DNA of 64,000 bases from Arthrinium phaeospermum (Eukaryota > Ascomycota > Sordariomycetes > Amphisphaeriales > Apiosporaceae). The position numbers and the translations under genes were made by a program. A model generated the notes under the pieces. That model saw only the letters and a program-made list of their open reading frames with translations, was not told the DNA's origin and did no database searches. The stretch is taken from NCBI GenBank assembly GCA_006503535.1, contig QYRS01000005.1:434001-498000 (forward strand), written 5' to 3'. Below are positions 11,392 to 20,691 of this stretch, piece by piece. Each line of letters opens with the position of its first letter. Positions within the stretch are counted from its first letter, which is position 1.

Positions 11392-12894
11392 ATGCCTGGA
11401 ATGCTGTTGGAAACAAAAAGCATACCTACCAAGTTCCAGGATAAGTCTACGTCAGCCGTGTCACATGTCATCCGCCCTGTTCTAGAAAACCCGTCGTCCA
11501 CAATCATGGCCAAGTCACTTCCACCATCTTCGTCGGCCCATTCTCGCGATACTACTGCTCGCCGCCCGCCGATGGCCTCGTCTTCGGCCTCGTCCAGAAA
11601 GCGGCTGCAGGTCCGGCAGCCGCCGCGGCTCAAGGAGCCGCCCTGGCAGCCGTGCAGGAAGTGCGGCAAATCGTACGTGCAGCTGCCGATGGAGCTGTGC
11701 AACGAGTGCGACAAGAAGCTCTACTGCACGGCGCCGCCGCCGCAGAAGATCCGCCTGGACGGCAAGAGGCCGTCGCTCGAGGCCGAGCCGCTGGTGTTTC
11801 CCCCGGCCCCGGCTGCAGCCCCGGCTTCGGCAACGACGACGCCTCTGCTACAGAAACTGAACAGGAATTCCACAAAGTTGGAGAAGCGTGGCAAAAAGGA
11901 AACGAGGAATCTACTACCCAGCATCGAGTCGGTCGTCGGGACTCCTCCCGTCGTGGCGAAGCAGGCATGCTCAAAGACGACGGGATCAAATAACGGCCAG
12001 CGGCATTTTTCTGATAGCGCCGTAGGGCAGTTCAATGTCAACGAAGCCGAAGAGGGTGTTGTCGGTGATGTTCCCAGGCCGCAGATCCTCTCGTCGCCGA
12101 GGCCCAGTATACGGCGGAAACCTGTCGCGACCCATGTAAAGGAGGATGGCGAGCCCGTCTATGAGCTACCTGCCGAAGTGACACTGGCACCAGCTGAGCG
12201 AGGCCGAAGTACCGAGATCAGGGATAGTCGTCCCCTACAAGTGCTACAACAGGCACAGCAGCGACAGAGGCGACTATCATCTGCACCGCCAGCACCAGTA
12301 CCGGTACCGGCACCAGCAGAGAGTTCACCTCCGAGGTCAACACCACCCGCACCGCCGTCGCCGCCGTCCCCAGGGCCACCCCTGCCTCAGACCTACCTGC
12401 TCGCGCAGCCGACCCGGGACCCACAGGCCAGCTTCGCACAGCGCGTGGTCCGGGACGCTGGGGGCCCGCTGAACGCGGAGCGGCAGCGGGTGCTAGCGCA
12501 GGAGCTGGGCCGGGCGCGGGCGGAGCTCGAGTGCTCGCGGCGCGCCGTGCGCAACCTCAACGAGGAGATGGCGCGCATGTCGGTGCGCCAATACCGGGCG
12601 GACGAGCTGCGGCGCCTCAAGGAGGACAACCGCCGGCTGCAGGCGCAGATCAGCAGCGCGAGCGCGACGGCGCGGGTCGGCGTCGAGGTTTTGGAGGCGC
12701 AGCGGCGGCGGCGGCTAGGGCTGGGGATGGGGGCGGATCGTCCTCCTAACCACCAGCAGCACCAGAAACGGCCCGACGTAGAGCTGGGAACGCTGCTGGA
12801 GAAGGGGGAGAAGAACCCGGAGTCGCTGACCCGGGTATATGGCCAGCTTTGCGGGCCGTGTCGGGGAGCTGTCCACGAGTTTATTGCGTCTTGA
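11392..12894 (+). CDS. Hypothetical protein with Cys4 zinc-binding motif and C-terminal coiled coil
   Basis: The frame from the ATG at 11392 encodes 500 aa. An ATG at 11506 (MAKSLPPSSS) has a better context and may be the true start. Residues 88-106 contain C-x2-C-x11-C-x2-C (CRKCGKSYVQ...CNECDKKLY), a zinc-ribbon or treble-clef-like arrangement. The middle is Pro/Ala-rich, with a PAPVPVPAPAESSPP region near 300. Residues about 350-430 are Arg/Glu/Leu-rich with heptad spacing (RAELECSRRAVRNLNEEMA), a probable coiled coil. No enzyme motif is seen. Zn-dependent protein or nucleic-acid binding plus self-association is a reasonable inference, not a demonstrated role. The high GC of the second half is coding-type, not a sign of transfer. 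Confidence 0.75.
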   Translation: MPGMLLETKSIPTKFQDKSTSAVSHVIRPVLENPSSTIMAKSLPPSSSAHSRDTTARRPPMASSSASSRKRLQVRQPPRLKEPPWQPCRKCGKSYVQLPMELCNECDKKLYCTAPPPQKIRLDGKRPSLEAEPLVFPPAPAAAPASATTTPLLQKLNRNSTKLEKRGKKETRNLLPSIESVVGTPPVVAKQACSKTTGSNNGQRHFSDSAVGQFNVNEAEEGVVGDVPRPQILSSPRPSIRRKPVATHVKEDGEPVYELPAEVTLAPAERGRSTEIRDSRPLQVLQQAQQRQRRLSSAPPAPVPVPAPAESSPPRSTPPAPPSPPSPGPPLPQTYLLAQPTRDPQASFAQRVVRDAGGPLNAERQRVLAQELGRARAELECSRRAVRNLNEEMARMSVRQYRADELRRLKEDNRRLQAQISSASATARVGVEVLEAQRRRRLGLGMGADRPPNHQQHQKRPDVELGTLLEKGEKNPESLTRVYGQLCGPCRGAVHEFIAS

Positions 12895-12922
12895 TTCAAG
12901 AGCTGGGGATATAATGTAAATA

Positions 12923-13168
12923 CTAATGCATCTTGGTAAAGTGAGCATCTACTTGATCCCATGGCAATTGGGTAGGCCATCCAACCAAGGGCAACGCGGA
13001 CCAGGCGATGTTGTCCAGGACGGATTCGGCCGAAGATACACCGTAGGCGCCGGCGACGAACTGGAAGGCGGATAGGGTCAGGGCGAAGGCTGACCCGTAC
13101 CAGCCGACGTCGGCGGTGGAGCGGAACTCGGTGGTGATGCTCGGGGCCGCCGTGCCGATGGTGCTCAT
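12923..13168 (-). pseudogene. Truncated MFS (DHA1/TRI12-type) transporter relic
   Basis: An 81-codon frame starts at an ATG at 13168. The sequence around it reads [14 protein letters not shown] then [16 protein letters not shown]. This matches the TM1-TM2 region of fungal drug-efflux MFS proteins (LDxTIxxTAxPxIT...DxGWYGSAYLLT). The homology-like region begins upstream of the ATG (codons SSILD precede it), but an in-frame stop lies about 30 codons further up. The similarity ends after FVAGAYG, followed by unrelated sequence and a stop. A full transporter needs about 550 aa with 12-14 helices, so this is a fragment. It lies 28 bp past the stop of the opposite-strand Cys4 gene. A short functional peptide cannot be excluded. 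Confidence 0.6.
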
Positions 13169-13579
13169 GTCGAGTATTGAAGAATAAGGCGATGGGTTTT
13201 GAGGGTGTGAAGGGGGAGGACAAAGGCGATCTCTACATTGTCAACCCGTAGATCTCGCTCCATCTTTAACCGGCGCTTATTGTTCTCTTCAAAAGGCAGT
13301 CATCCTTTGATATTGATGGCGCCATAGCGCATCCATTGCATTGTACCAAAAATCGAAATAAAGACCTAGTGACATTATAAGTATACTGATAAAACGCAGT
13401 GCGGTGATTACGGGATAGCCCGAAATCGTCTTGTAATTCGTACATACAACTGCATTGATTGCACTAATTTCGTTCCATTTGCAACCCTTTTTCTTTTCAC
13501 CAACCCTTTTCTTCTCACCAATCATTTTCTTCTCTGGCCGTACCCGATTACTTGGAATATCTACTGCAAATTCAACAAC
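13169..13579. other. 411-bp intergenic, presumed promoter of the 177-aa gene
   Basis: Between the MFS relic and the next plus-strand gene. The last 100 bp before the ATG are pyrimidine-rich (repeated TTCTTCTC-type runs), as in other leaders here. No gene or defined site is seen. Confidence 0.45.
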
Positions 13580-14113
13580 ATGTTCGGCTGCCTCAGGTGG
13601 TGTTTCGGCGGCCGTTCGGAAGACGAGGCGGAGAAGGGCCGGGACGACTTCGCTGCCAATCTTGAAGCGGATCATCAGCAGATCTCGCGCGGCATTGCCG
13701 CACGCCTCGCCACGGCCGACGCGGACGAGCGCATTCGCATCCGGGACATGCTCCGAGGCGGGGATGAACGGTGGTTCCCGTCGGCGGACGAGAAGGGCAC
13801 AGTGGAGTGGGAGGCGGAAGAGGAGGAGCAAAAGGAGAAGGAAGTGATGATGGGGATGGAGGAGAGAGGAAGGGAGAGGAAGAAAAAACCGGAGGACGAG
13901 GACGATGACGAGGTTGAGCGCTGCAAAAGCAGCAACGCGACCACGGGGTCTTCGCGGGCCCCGCAGCTCCGTGTCCTGTCGCCTCCACCCCTGCGCATCA
14001 GTACCGCAATAGCCCCTAGGCTGGAGCCGTCTATGACGGCAGATTTGCGCCCCGTCTTGACAGATCTCCCAGATGCGAGTCAGTTTGCGGTCGGTTCTGA
14101 CGACGAGGAGTAG
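13580..14113 (+). CDS. Small acidic hypothetical protein
   Basis: Single-exon frame of 177 aa with its ATG at 13580 directly after a pyrimidine-rich leader. The N-terminus MFGCLRWCFGG has two cysteines next to hydrophobic residues and could be a lipid-modified membrane-association motif (inference). A charged helix-like region (QQISRGIAARLATADADERIRI) is followed by a run of Glu, Lys and Arg near residues 75-115. The C-terminus ends in GSDDEE. No known domain is recognised. Codon usage and the leader support a gene, but the low-complexity middle means it could also be a chance frame. Confidence 0.55.
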   Translation: MFGCLRWCFGGRSEDEAEKGRDDFAANLEADHQQISRGIAARLATADADERIRIRDMLRGGDERWFPSADEKGTVEWEAEEEEQKEKEVMMGMEERGRERKKKPEDEDDDEVERCKSSNATTGSSRAPQLRVLSPPPLRISTAIAPRLEPSMTADLRPVLTDLPDASQFAVGSDDEE

Positions 14114-14693
14114 AACGACGTTCAGAAACGGTAAGAAATGGCCGGGTAAGTTGAAGGGGGGAAGAGTAGATGGCCACCGGTAAGTTAGTAGACGTAACAT
14201 GTCAGTAATACCTACATCTCAATATAGGTAGACTTGGATGTGAACCTATATGAAAATCATGACTTACTCCCAAGTCCTTCGACTCGGGCCAAAGTGATAC
14301 AGTAACTAGAGCGAAGATCGCTTTCACACTGGGTAATAGGTCAAAGGGGTTTAGGAGCACTCAACAAATTCTTTTTAAACAAGGAGCGACGAAACTAGCA
14401 GAAACAAACCCCTATACCGCGGTATCAATCCGTCCATCCGAAACCAAATGAATGTCCCCCCTGCCTTTGCCCCATACGCCGCTGGCTTACACCCCATCAT
14501 ATACGGTAGCCAGCTATATGCCCAACAACACCAAGGCGAACCCCGTCCGCCCGTGTTTTCTTCACCATCAGTCCACCCTGGCGGCTTGCAAATCCTTTTT
14601 CATTATCGACGGCCCATCAAGCCTGTACACTACTTGATGGCCGGGGAAGGTTGCGGGAAGAAGAAACAGAGTAAAAAGGGCTGGCTAGCCAGT
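14114..14693. other. 580-bp convergent intergenic region
   Basis: 3' flanks of the acidic-protein gene (plus) and the small secreted protein gene (minus). No coding or structured element is recognised. Confidence 0.45.
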
Positions 14694-15131
14694 CTATGCC
14701 ACGACGGCGCTGCAGGCGACCTTGGTCTGGGTCTGGGGCGGGCCGACGTCCTTGGTCTCGCCGCCGCGGACGGTGGTGACGCTGCCGTCGACGCCCTTGG
14801 CGGTGCAGCTGATGTAGTTGGCGCCCTGGACGTTGATGTGCGAGATGCTCAGGGATTTGTCTGTCAAGGGGGGAAGCGAGAAAGGTCAGTCAAGTCACTG
14901 GGATGGCCTTCGGGAGTCGTGTAAAGGGCACCGGTGGGTGATGGGAAGGGAAATGAACTCACAAGTCGCATGGTATTGACCGTCGACGGGGACGTTGATG
15001 GTGTAGGAGGCATCGGCAGCACCCTCGAACTTGATGGTGGCGCTGAGAGAGCGGGCGTCGGCCTCGGGAGCCGGGGCAGCCATGGCCAGGCCGGCGAAGA
15101 GAGTGGTGGCGGCGAGAGTGAAGAACTGCAT
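14694..15131 (-). CDS. Small secreted protein, 111 aa, one intron
   Basis: Exons 14963-15131 and 14694-14860 flank a 102-bp intron with donor GTGAGT and acceptor TTGACAG. The first 18 residues (MQFFTLAATTLFAGLAMA) are a textbook signal peptide followed by APAPEADAR. The mature part begins SLSATIKFEG. It contains VPVDGQYHAT, KSLSISHINVQGANYISC and GVDGSVTTV, and ends VGPPQTQTKVACSAVVA. Only two cysteines remain after cleavage, enough for one disulfide. The beta-strand-rich, Thr/Val pattern with a closing PPQTQT..C motif resembles a broadly distributed family of uncharacterised small secreted proteins in Sordariomycetes. An apoplastic or effector-like role is inference. A TATAAAAG element lies about 145 bp upstream of the ATG. 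Confidence 0.88.
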
Positions 15132-17369
15132 TTTGGATAGTTGGAGTGTTGGTTGGTCGCTGGGGACGAAGATGGAATAGTGCTGTGTGGAGGTGGGATT
15201 GGATCTGAGAGGCTGTTTGGATGCTGAGTGTGAGTCTGTTCTGTTCTGGCTTCATCTAGGAGGTCGTCGCCCCCTTTTATAACCACAGGACTCCATGCTC
15301 ATCGTCGCCATCTTCTCAGCCCAGCTGCCATGATTCCATGTTCTCAGCTCTGGTCTGCCTCCTCTTTCGGTTTCCATCGCGTAACGGCTTACCTCTCTGC
15401 TCGTGTTGAGGCGTACGCATTGGGGTATATTTTGAGAAGTGAACGAGGGAAGCCCGCCTTTGCTCAGCCCAAGCCTGGATAGCCCGGACAAGCAAAGCTG
15501 TGGTCTGCTGCGCTGATGACCCGAGGAGAAAGCCACGATGATGCCAGGCATCACCGCCGTCGTCCGTCGTCCAGTCGCAGTCCGTAGTCTTGTTCTGGCG
15601 ACGTCGGCGGCCTTCCCTCCCTCAGCCCACGGGACCCATCCACGACGGGGCATGGGGTAGCACGATAGGACTTTTTCTGGCGAAATGGCTGGATTGATGC
15701 CCGTGTTTGCCCATCAACAAGAGCGATGGCACCAAGCCTCAGCTGCCTCCCGCCTCACTCAGCCTCGCTGCGAATATCTGCATGCCGCTGCTCGCGGCTT
15801 ACTTTCGCGGCGACGACGAGAGCGACGCAGTATGGTCCCCGGTGCGAGTCACTCCCCATCCATATAAGGGCTTACTTATGATGATATGTAAGCTGATTCA
15901 GACCAACGGAAAGAAAGAAAGTGTTGTCAAGTCGCAGCCGAATCATTCCCCCCCTCCTTCCCCTCCCTCTCCCCCGCAAATAGGAATGTGGACGCATTTC
16001 CCAAAGAATCCGATCCCATGGGTTTGTCCGATTTGCCGGCTGCCGGACGAGTAAGCCTTTTCTTCTGCCAGAGAAGGGTGGCAGTGAGCACGTCGGGGTC
16101 AGCAGCCAAGAGGATGACGACGCCTGAGATGTATGTGTGCTCGATAGCCGACGTTTCGTGTTGCACTTGTCAGATTATCGGCCTTGGGCTTCACTGGCCA
16201 ATAAGAACAACACAATTGCCATTTGGAATTACTGTACTGCTGCATTCCCTTTGAAGGATCTTGCTAAAGATGGCAACTATTCTATAGATGGGCGCTCAGC
16301 CGAATAGCAGATGACATATTGGCAATCATGGGCAGCATTCATACGGCAATACGGACTCGCGGGCCCCGAAGAAATCACTAATAGACATGTATAGGACTTG
16401 GGGCTATATGGATATTATACAACATATACACTGGCCAAAGAGTTGATGGATTTGTTTCAGATCGCTGCCTAATCTTACGATATAGCCTACGCCCGGGCAA
16501 TAGTAGGCGGGCAACCATGGTTGGCAACATGTTGCGGCAGACGGTGTGAGACACTTCGCTTCGCAGAAAGCCACCGAGCTCAGCTCCAACGCCGCTGACA
16601 CTCGCACGGAGACTCGAGCATCTGACCATCATCATACGATGGGAAGGGGGTCCAAAGGCATAGCATAACATTCACAATAGTCACAATATGATTGGAGAAC
16701 AAGACTGGTTGGTTTTGTTTTGTTGAACAAAAAGGATAATTGTTATTCATGGATAAGTATGTAATGTAGGTACTATAGGTAATGTCATTTTATGACGCGC
16801 TGTCGATGACAAGTGATGCCCATACAATCTGCTTCCCGAGTGCCAGCTCCAGGGCGTCAATGCCAAAGAGCTGCTGGCACAGGCGGTCCAGCGCAATGCA
16901 ATGCAAGTGTGGTATAATGGTCCCAGCCTCAAACTCAAAAGGTGGCTGAGAGGCTTCGTAAAGTCGTTAAAAGTGGTAGTTGTTTTTCCCCAATCCGATC
17001 CGGTGTTTTCCCATAAACTCCGTGTTGTAGTAGTTGTAGTGGTCCTGCCACACAGTCCCGTTGCAATCAGCTGAGAGAGAGCGGCCCCTTTAGTCGGGCC
17101 TTCTCGAACCATAACAAGCAGGCAATACAGGAGGACTGTAGATGCGCCCGCGCCGGCCGAATAGCCGGAGTAAGATGGCTGTCGCTGTAGCTGTAGTCCC
17201 TCCCCCCTGCATGTATCTCGATGCCAGGAAGCATGTGTGTGCGTTGTGGTTGATGTGTTGTGTGGGTGGTAGGTGTGAAGCGAAATCTGACTAAAATCTC
17301 CCATCTCTAGGCGGCTGAAGAGAAGAGAAGGGTGGTGCTAGACTGAGTAGGTAGAGTCTGATGCTTCAT
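15132..17369. other. 2.2-kb intergenic region
   Basis: Contains the promoter of the secreted-protein gene at its left end and the 3' flank of the 89-aa membrane protein gene at its right. The middle has only short frames without recognisable products. Confidence 0.5.
15274..15281 (-). promoter_or_regulatory. TATA box of the small secreted protein gene
   Basis: On the minus strand the sequence is TATAAAAG, a perfect TATA consensus, 143 bp upstream of the start codon at 15131. Initiation about 30 bp downstream would leave a leader of roughly 110 nt. It is the clearest core promoter in the window and fits a regulated, inducible gene. Confidence 0.7.
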
Positions 17370-17639
17370 CTACTTGATGTGCTTGGCCACGACGGCCAAG
17401 CTTCGCTCCCGGTTCATCTGGCGCTCAGTCTGGGCAGCGCGGCGAGCCTCCCGGATGGAAGAACGAGTCCAGCCGAGGAGGACACAGGCCATGGTGAAGG
17501 CGGCCAGGGGAGCGGCCAGCTTCTTGGAGGTGACTGCACCCCCCATTGGTGTGAAGATCTTGGTGGGAGTGAAGAGCTTGGTGGTGATGGCCCTAGGGGT
17601 GAAGACCTTGGCGGAAGAAGAGAATCCTTGTGGGGCCAT
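17370..17639 (-). CDS. 89-aa single-pass membrane protein, possibly mitochondrial
   Basis: Intron-less frame with its ATG at 17639 and TAG at 17370. The N-terminal 35 residues are Ser/Thr/Lys-rich and lack acidic residues (MAPQGFSSSAKVFTPRAITT), as in mitochondrial presequences. There is a curious repeat of FTPxxI/T units. One hydrophobic segment (LAAPLAAFTMACVLLGW, residues 41-57) is followed by a strongly basic amphipathic tail (SSIREARRAAQTERQMNRERS). This topology is common in small inner-membrane proteins; the location is inference. The leader upstream is very pyrimidine-rich and carries a GATGGT tandem repeat. The family is not recognised by name. Confidence 0.82.
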   Translation of the reverse strand: MAPQGFSSSAKVFTPRAITTKLFTPTKIFTPMGGAVTSKKLAAPLAAFTMACVLLGWTRSSIREARRAAQTERQMNRERSLAVVAKHIK

Positions 17640-18847
17640 TTTGTTAGATTTAGGTAAGGTTTTTGGGGAGATAAGAGTAGAGAAGATGTGAGATGTGAGA
17701 TTTGATTGAGCGGTGGGTTTTTTTTTGTTTGTTTGGAGTGGAGAGTGTTGATTGAGTTGATGGTGATGGTGATGGTGATGGTGATGAGGATGATGAGGAG
17801 GGAATAGACAGCAGCTTGAGGGCGATGGACGGGCATTCTTTATAGAGACGGAGCCGAGGGCAGAACTTACCTTTGCAAGCGAGTATAATCGGTGGCGACG
17901 GGCGGTTGCAGCAGCAATGGTTCGATTGTGAAGCCAAAGTGAAGCCTAAGCGGTTGAGTGCTGTTGTCGCAAGTGAGGGTCAGTATGAGGTTTGGCTCAT
18001 TATGGAATGACCATGCTCTGAGGAGAGAAACAGGCCAGTATCAGAATGGCAATCAATTAATGCGGGGCCCAGGGCGGGACTCGGCGCGGCTCCCGGAGCG
18101 GGACCTAGGCTGCAAGCGGATTGGCTGCACCCAATCATTTCCGAGGGATCCCCCTACAGCCCCATTGTGGCTGCTACGCCCAGGCATGTCGCTAAGTTTA
18201 GCAAATGGGCACATCTGGACTCTTTCTCTTTCTTTTTGCTGGGCTCCAAGCTCCTCCTTCACGACGATTCACCACGACTCACGGCTCTTGCTGCAAACTA
18301 GATACTCACCAACGGCCTGCACCTCGATGGACCCCTGGCGCTCATATGCCGGCAACCCACATCTTTATCTGCCCAAGCTTCTCTAGCTCGATCCTACCTG
18401 CATGACCATTCTCCAGCCTCTGACGACACTGACACCTGTCCATTCAAGCCACTGTCATCCCATTCTACCTACTGTATCCCACTCGCACTGCTGCTTCTCT
18501 TTCTCTTTGCGCCTGCCAACGGCGGCTACCAGCTACCAGCTACCTACTACCTACCAACCAGCTACCAGGCCCCCCAGCTCTGCTCCCCCCGTACAACTGC
18601 CTGCCCAGCCCAAGCCAAACCGCAATCTCCAGTATTTAAGAAGCACAGATTGTCACAGGAAACAACCTCGATACCACCTGCGACGCCCCTCTCCGCCGTC
18701 ACATCAACCGGCCTCTCTGCGGTCGCCCGCCTGCCTGCCTGCAGCTGCATCGATATCCGTCGGCCTACGACTCGCATCTTTCGAGTCCTGCTGCAGAATA
18801 AGACCATGCTCTAGCCGACCATCGAACCACGACTTATATTACCCAGC
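17640..18847. promoter_or_regulatory. Divergent promoter region (89-aa protein / J-domain protein)
   Basis: 1.2 kb between divergent start codons. It holds the TGATGG repeat and CT-rich leader for the minus-strand gene, and a CT/CA-rich leader of at least 440 bp for the plus-strand J-domain gene. Within that second leader an ATG at 18402 opens a frame that overlaps the main start codon. No separate gene is supported. Confidence 0.55.
17758..17799. repeat. TGATGG tandem repeat in a 5' leader
   Basis: About five TGATGG hexamers decay into GATGAGGA units. On the transcribed (minus) strand they read CCATCA, about 120-160 nt upstream of the ATG of the 89-aa protein gene. Confidence 0.8.
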
Positions 18848-20305
18848 ATGTCTTCAAACGTCCTGTCCCTGCTGGGATGGACCTTCCTCCCCAATGTAAG
18901 CCGTTAGAACCCCCCCAGTCTTCTCGATTGCCGTCGATTCCCTTGCAGCCCGCCATCCACCGGTGGGCGCTAAAACATGCAGATGAAGATGCAGACCGAG
19001 ATGGAGGGCCAGGGCCAGGGCCAGAGCCAGTGCCAGTGCCAGCGCCAGGAGCCAGGAGCCAGGGTGGGAATGCGAGCAAGCCTCCCAAACAAAACAAAGA
19101 ACCGCCCGCCCCTGCCCCTCTTTCTCTTTGCCCTTCATGCGAATACGAATCATGGGCTGCATGCTTGCTGCATAGTGCAATGCTTGCGCGTACAGCCAAG
19201 AAAAGTTGTGTAGGACTGCATAAAGAGCCAGAATACTGACATGATTTTCCTGTCTCCTCCCGTCTAGCTTGTAACCGGCTGGGCCCAATCGATCTACTAC
19301 GGCCTGACTATTCGCGCGGGCTCGCCACGCCCGCAACCCGGTTCCCCCAAGTACGCCGAACACCGTCGGCGCATCCATATTCTGGTCGTCTCCGCCTACC
19401 TGCTCTACACCCTCTACGAGGCCGACTGGGAGCTGCGGGGCGCATCGACCTTCTACCAGGACCTGGGCGTGCCCTTGCGCGCCACCGAGCGCGAGGTCAA
19501 GTCGCGCTTCCGACGGCTTGCGGCCCTGCACCACCCGGACAAGATCGGCAACAACGGCATCGGCGATAGCGATAATGTCGGCGACTTCTTCATCCACCTC
19601 AAGACCGCCGCCGACACCCTGACGGACCCGGCCAGGCGCTTCGCCTACGACCGCTTCGGCCCAGACGTCGTCCAGTGGAAACATTGCGCAACCATTCGCG
19701 ACTACGTGGCCCGCGGCGCGCAACAACTGATTCCGCACTACGGCGTCGCCGCCGTCGTCATGTACGTCCTGGGCCTCTTCGGCTACCTCGAGTGGGGACG
19801 CTACTGGCGGTGGCTGACGCTGGCGGTCCTGGCCGTCTTCGAGGTGTACGCCGTGACGCGGCCCCGGTCTCCCTGGCTCATCGCCTCCGTCGTCAACCCG
19901 CTGCTCGTCCGCTTCACGACCCACCCTCCCTACCTGCCCTTCCAGGTCATCAGCCTCGCCCGCAAGTGCAGCATCACCCTCTACATCGCCTTCAGCCAGC
20001 TCGGCCCTCTGCTGCGGCCCCAGCAGCAAGGCGTCGCCACCACGGCCGAGAAGCAGCTCAAACAAAACCTCGAGCGTCTCGAGCAGACGACGCGCGCCAT
20101 GGACGCCGACGCCGGCCGCCTCCTCGAGCTGGAGATGACGCCCTTCTCCGGCGACCCCGAAACCATTATGAACATGCGCACCAAGCTCAAGGAGTGGCTG
20201 GTGCAGAACACGATCCGCTCCGACCCCATGGTGCGCGATGCGCTGGGCCGGTCGTTGCAGAAGAGACGAGTAGATGCGCCCGCGGGAGCACGAGGTACCA
20301 GATAA
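18848..20305 (+). CDS. J-domain (DnaJ) membrane protein
   Basis: Exon 1 (18848-18895) encodes MSSNVLSLLGWTFLPN. A 372-bp intron (GTAAGC to CGTCTAG, 18896-19267) precedes exon 2 (19268-20305); total 361 aa. The J-domain starts at FYQDLGVPLRATEREVKSRF, with the HPD motif at residues 105-107 (HHPDKIG) that activates Hsp70 ATPase. Hydrophobic segments lie near residues 52-69 (ILVVSAYLLYTLYEA) and after the J-domain (VAAVVMYVLGLFGYLEW; WLTLAVLAVFEVYAV), so it is membrane-bound with the J-domain on one side. The C-terminus is amphipathic and charged, without a client-binding zinc region. It fits the fungal membrane-associated DnaJ family; ER location is likely but inferred. It ends 386 bp from the convergent MFS gene. 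Confidence 0.93.
19006..19064. repeat. GGCCAG-type hexamer repeat inside an intron
   Basis: Roughly ten imperfect GGCCAG / AGCCAG / TGCCAG hexamers lie in the first intron of the J-domain gene. Period-6, G/C-rich and polymorphism-prone. This partly explains why the intron is 372 bp while others here are mostly 42-174 bp. Confidence 0.8.
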
Positions 20306-20691
20306 GGGGCGGACGGAAGTAAGCGATCTTGGAAAGTGCAATAGATTATATTCCCACACGCAAATAGATAGTTAGTTTGATACCAAAGAGGGAGAGAACT
20401 CTCTCTCCCTATGCCATTTATCCCAGAAGAATAAGAGAATATGCCCTCTAACACCCTGGCATTCCCAGCTATGCGTGTACCCCACTTGCGATGTATGTGA
20501 CTGCCATTATCAGTAGCAACAGATCAGGACGTCGGTCAACGTAGTCCCAATTGATATGTGATCCATCTATCACGCCAATATACTCTAGCAAACAACATGA
20601 TGACATCGCAATGTTTTCCAACGCCGTCTATCCGAAAGCTTCATTGAACCAAAAAACCAAACAAAAACCATCTCGGTCGCCGCAGAGAACT
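20306..20691. other. 386-bp convergent intergenic region
   Basis: Shared 3' flank of the J-domain and MFS genes. Apart from the 9-bp hairpin at 20389-20410 nothing is recognised. Confidence 0.5.
20389..20410. terminator. Perfect 9-bp hairpin between convergent genes
   Basis: AGGGAGAGA, a 4-nt ACTC loop, then TCTCTCCCT: a perfect 9-bp stem, 84 bp after the J-domain gene stop and 283 bp from the MFS stop. It would sit in the 3' UTR of either transcript. A role in 3'-end formation or RNA stability is possible but unproven. Confidence 0.4.

Noticed and set aside
13289..14200. Minus-strand frame of 303 codons with Leu-rich runs
   Set aside because: The Leu/Ser runs are the complement of Glu/Lys codons in the plus-strand acidic gene. 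No coherent membrane topology.
18854..20359. Minus-strand open frame of 501 codons
   Set aside because: It lies antisense to the J-domain gene and its intron, has no ATG-led domain content, and reflects the GC-rich third positions of the real gene.
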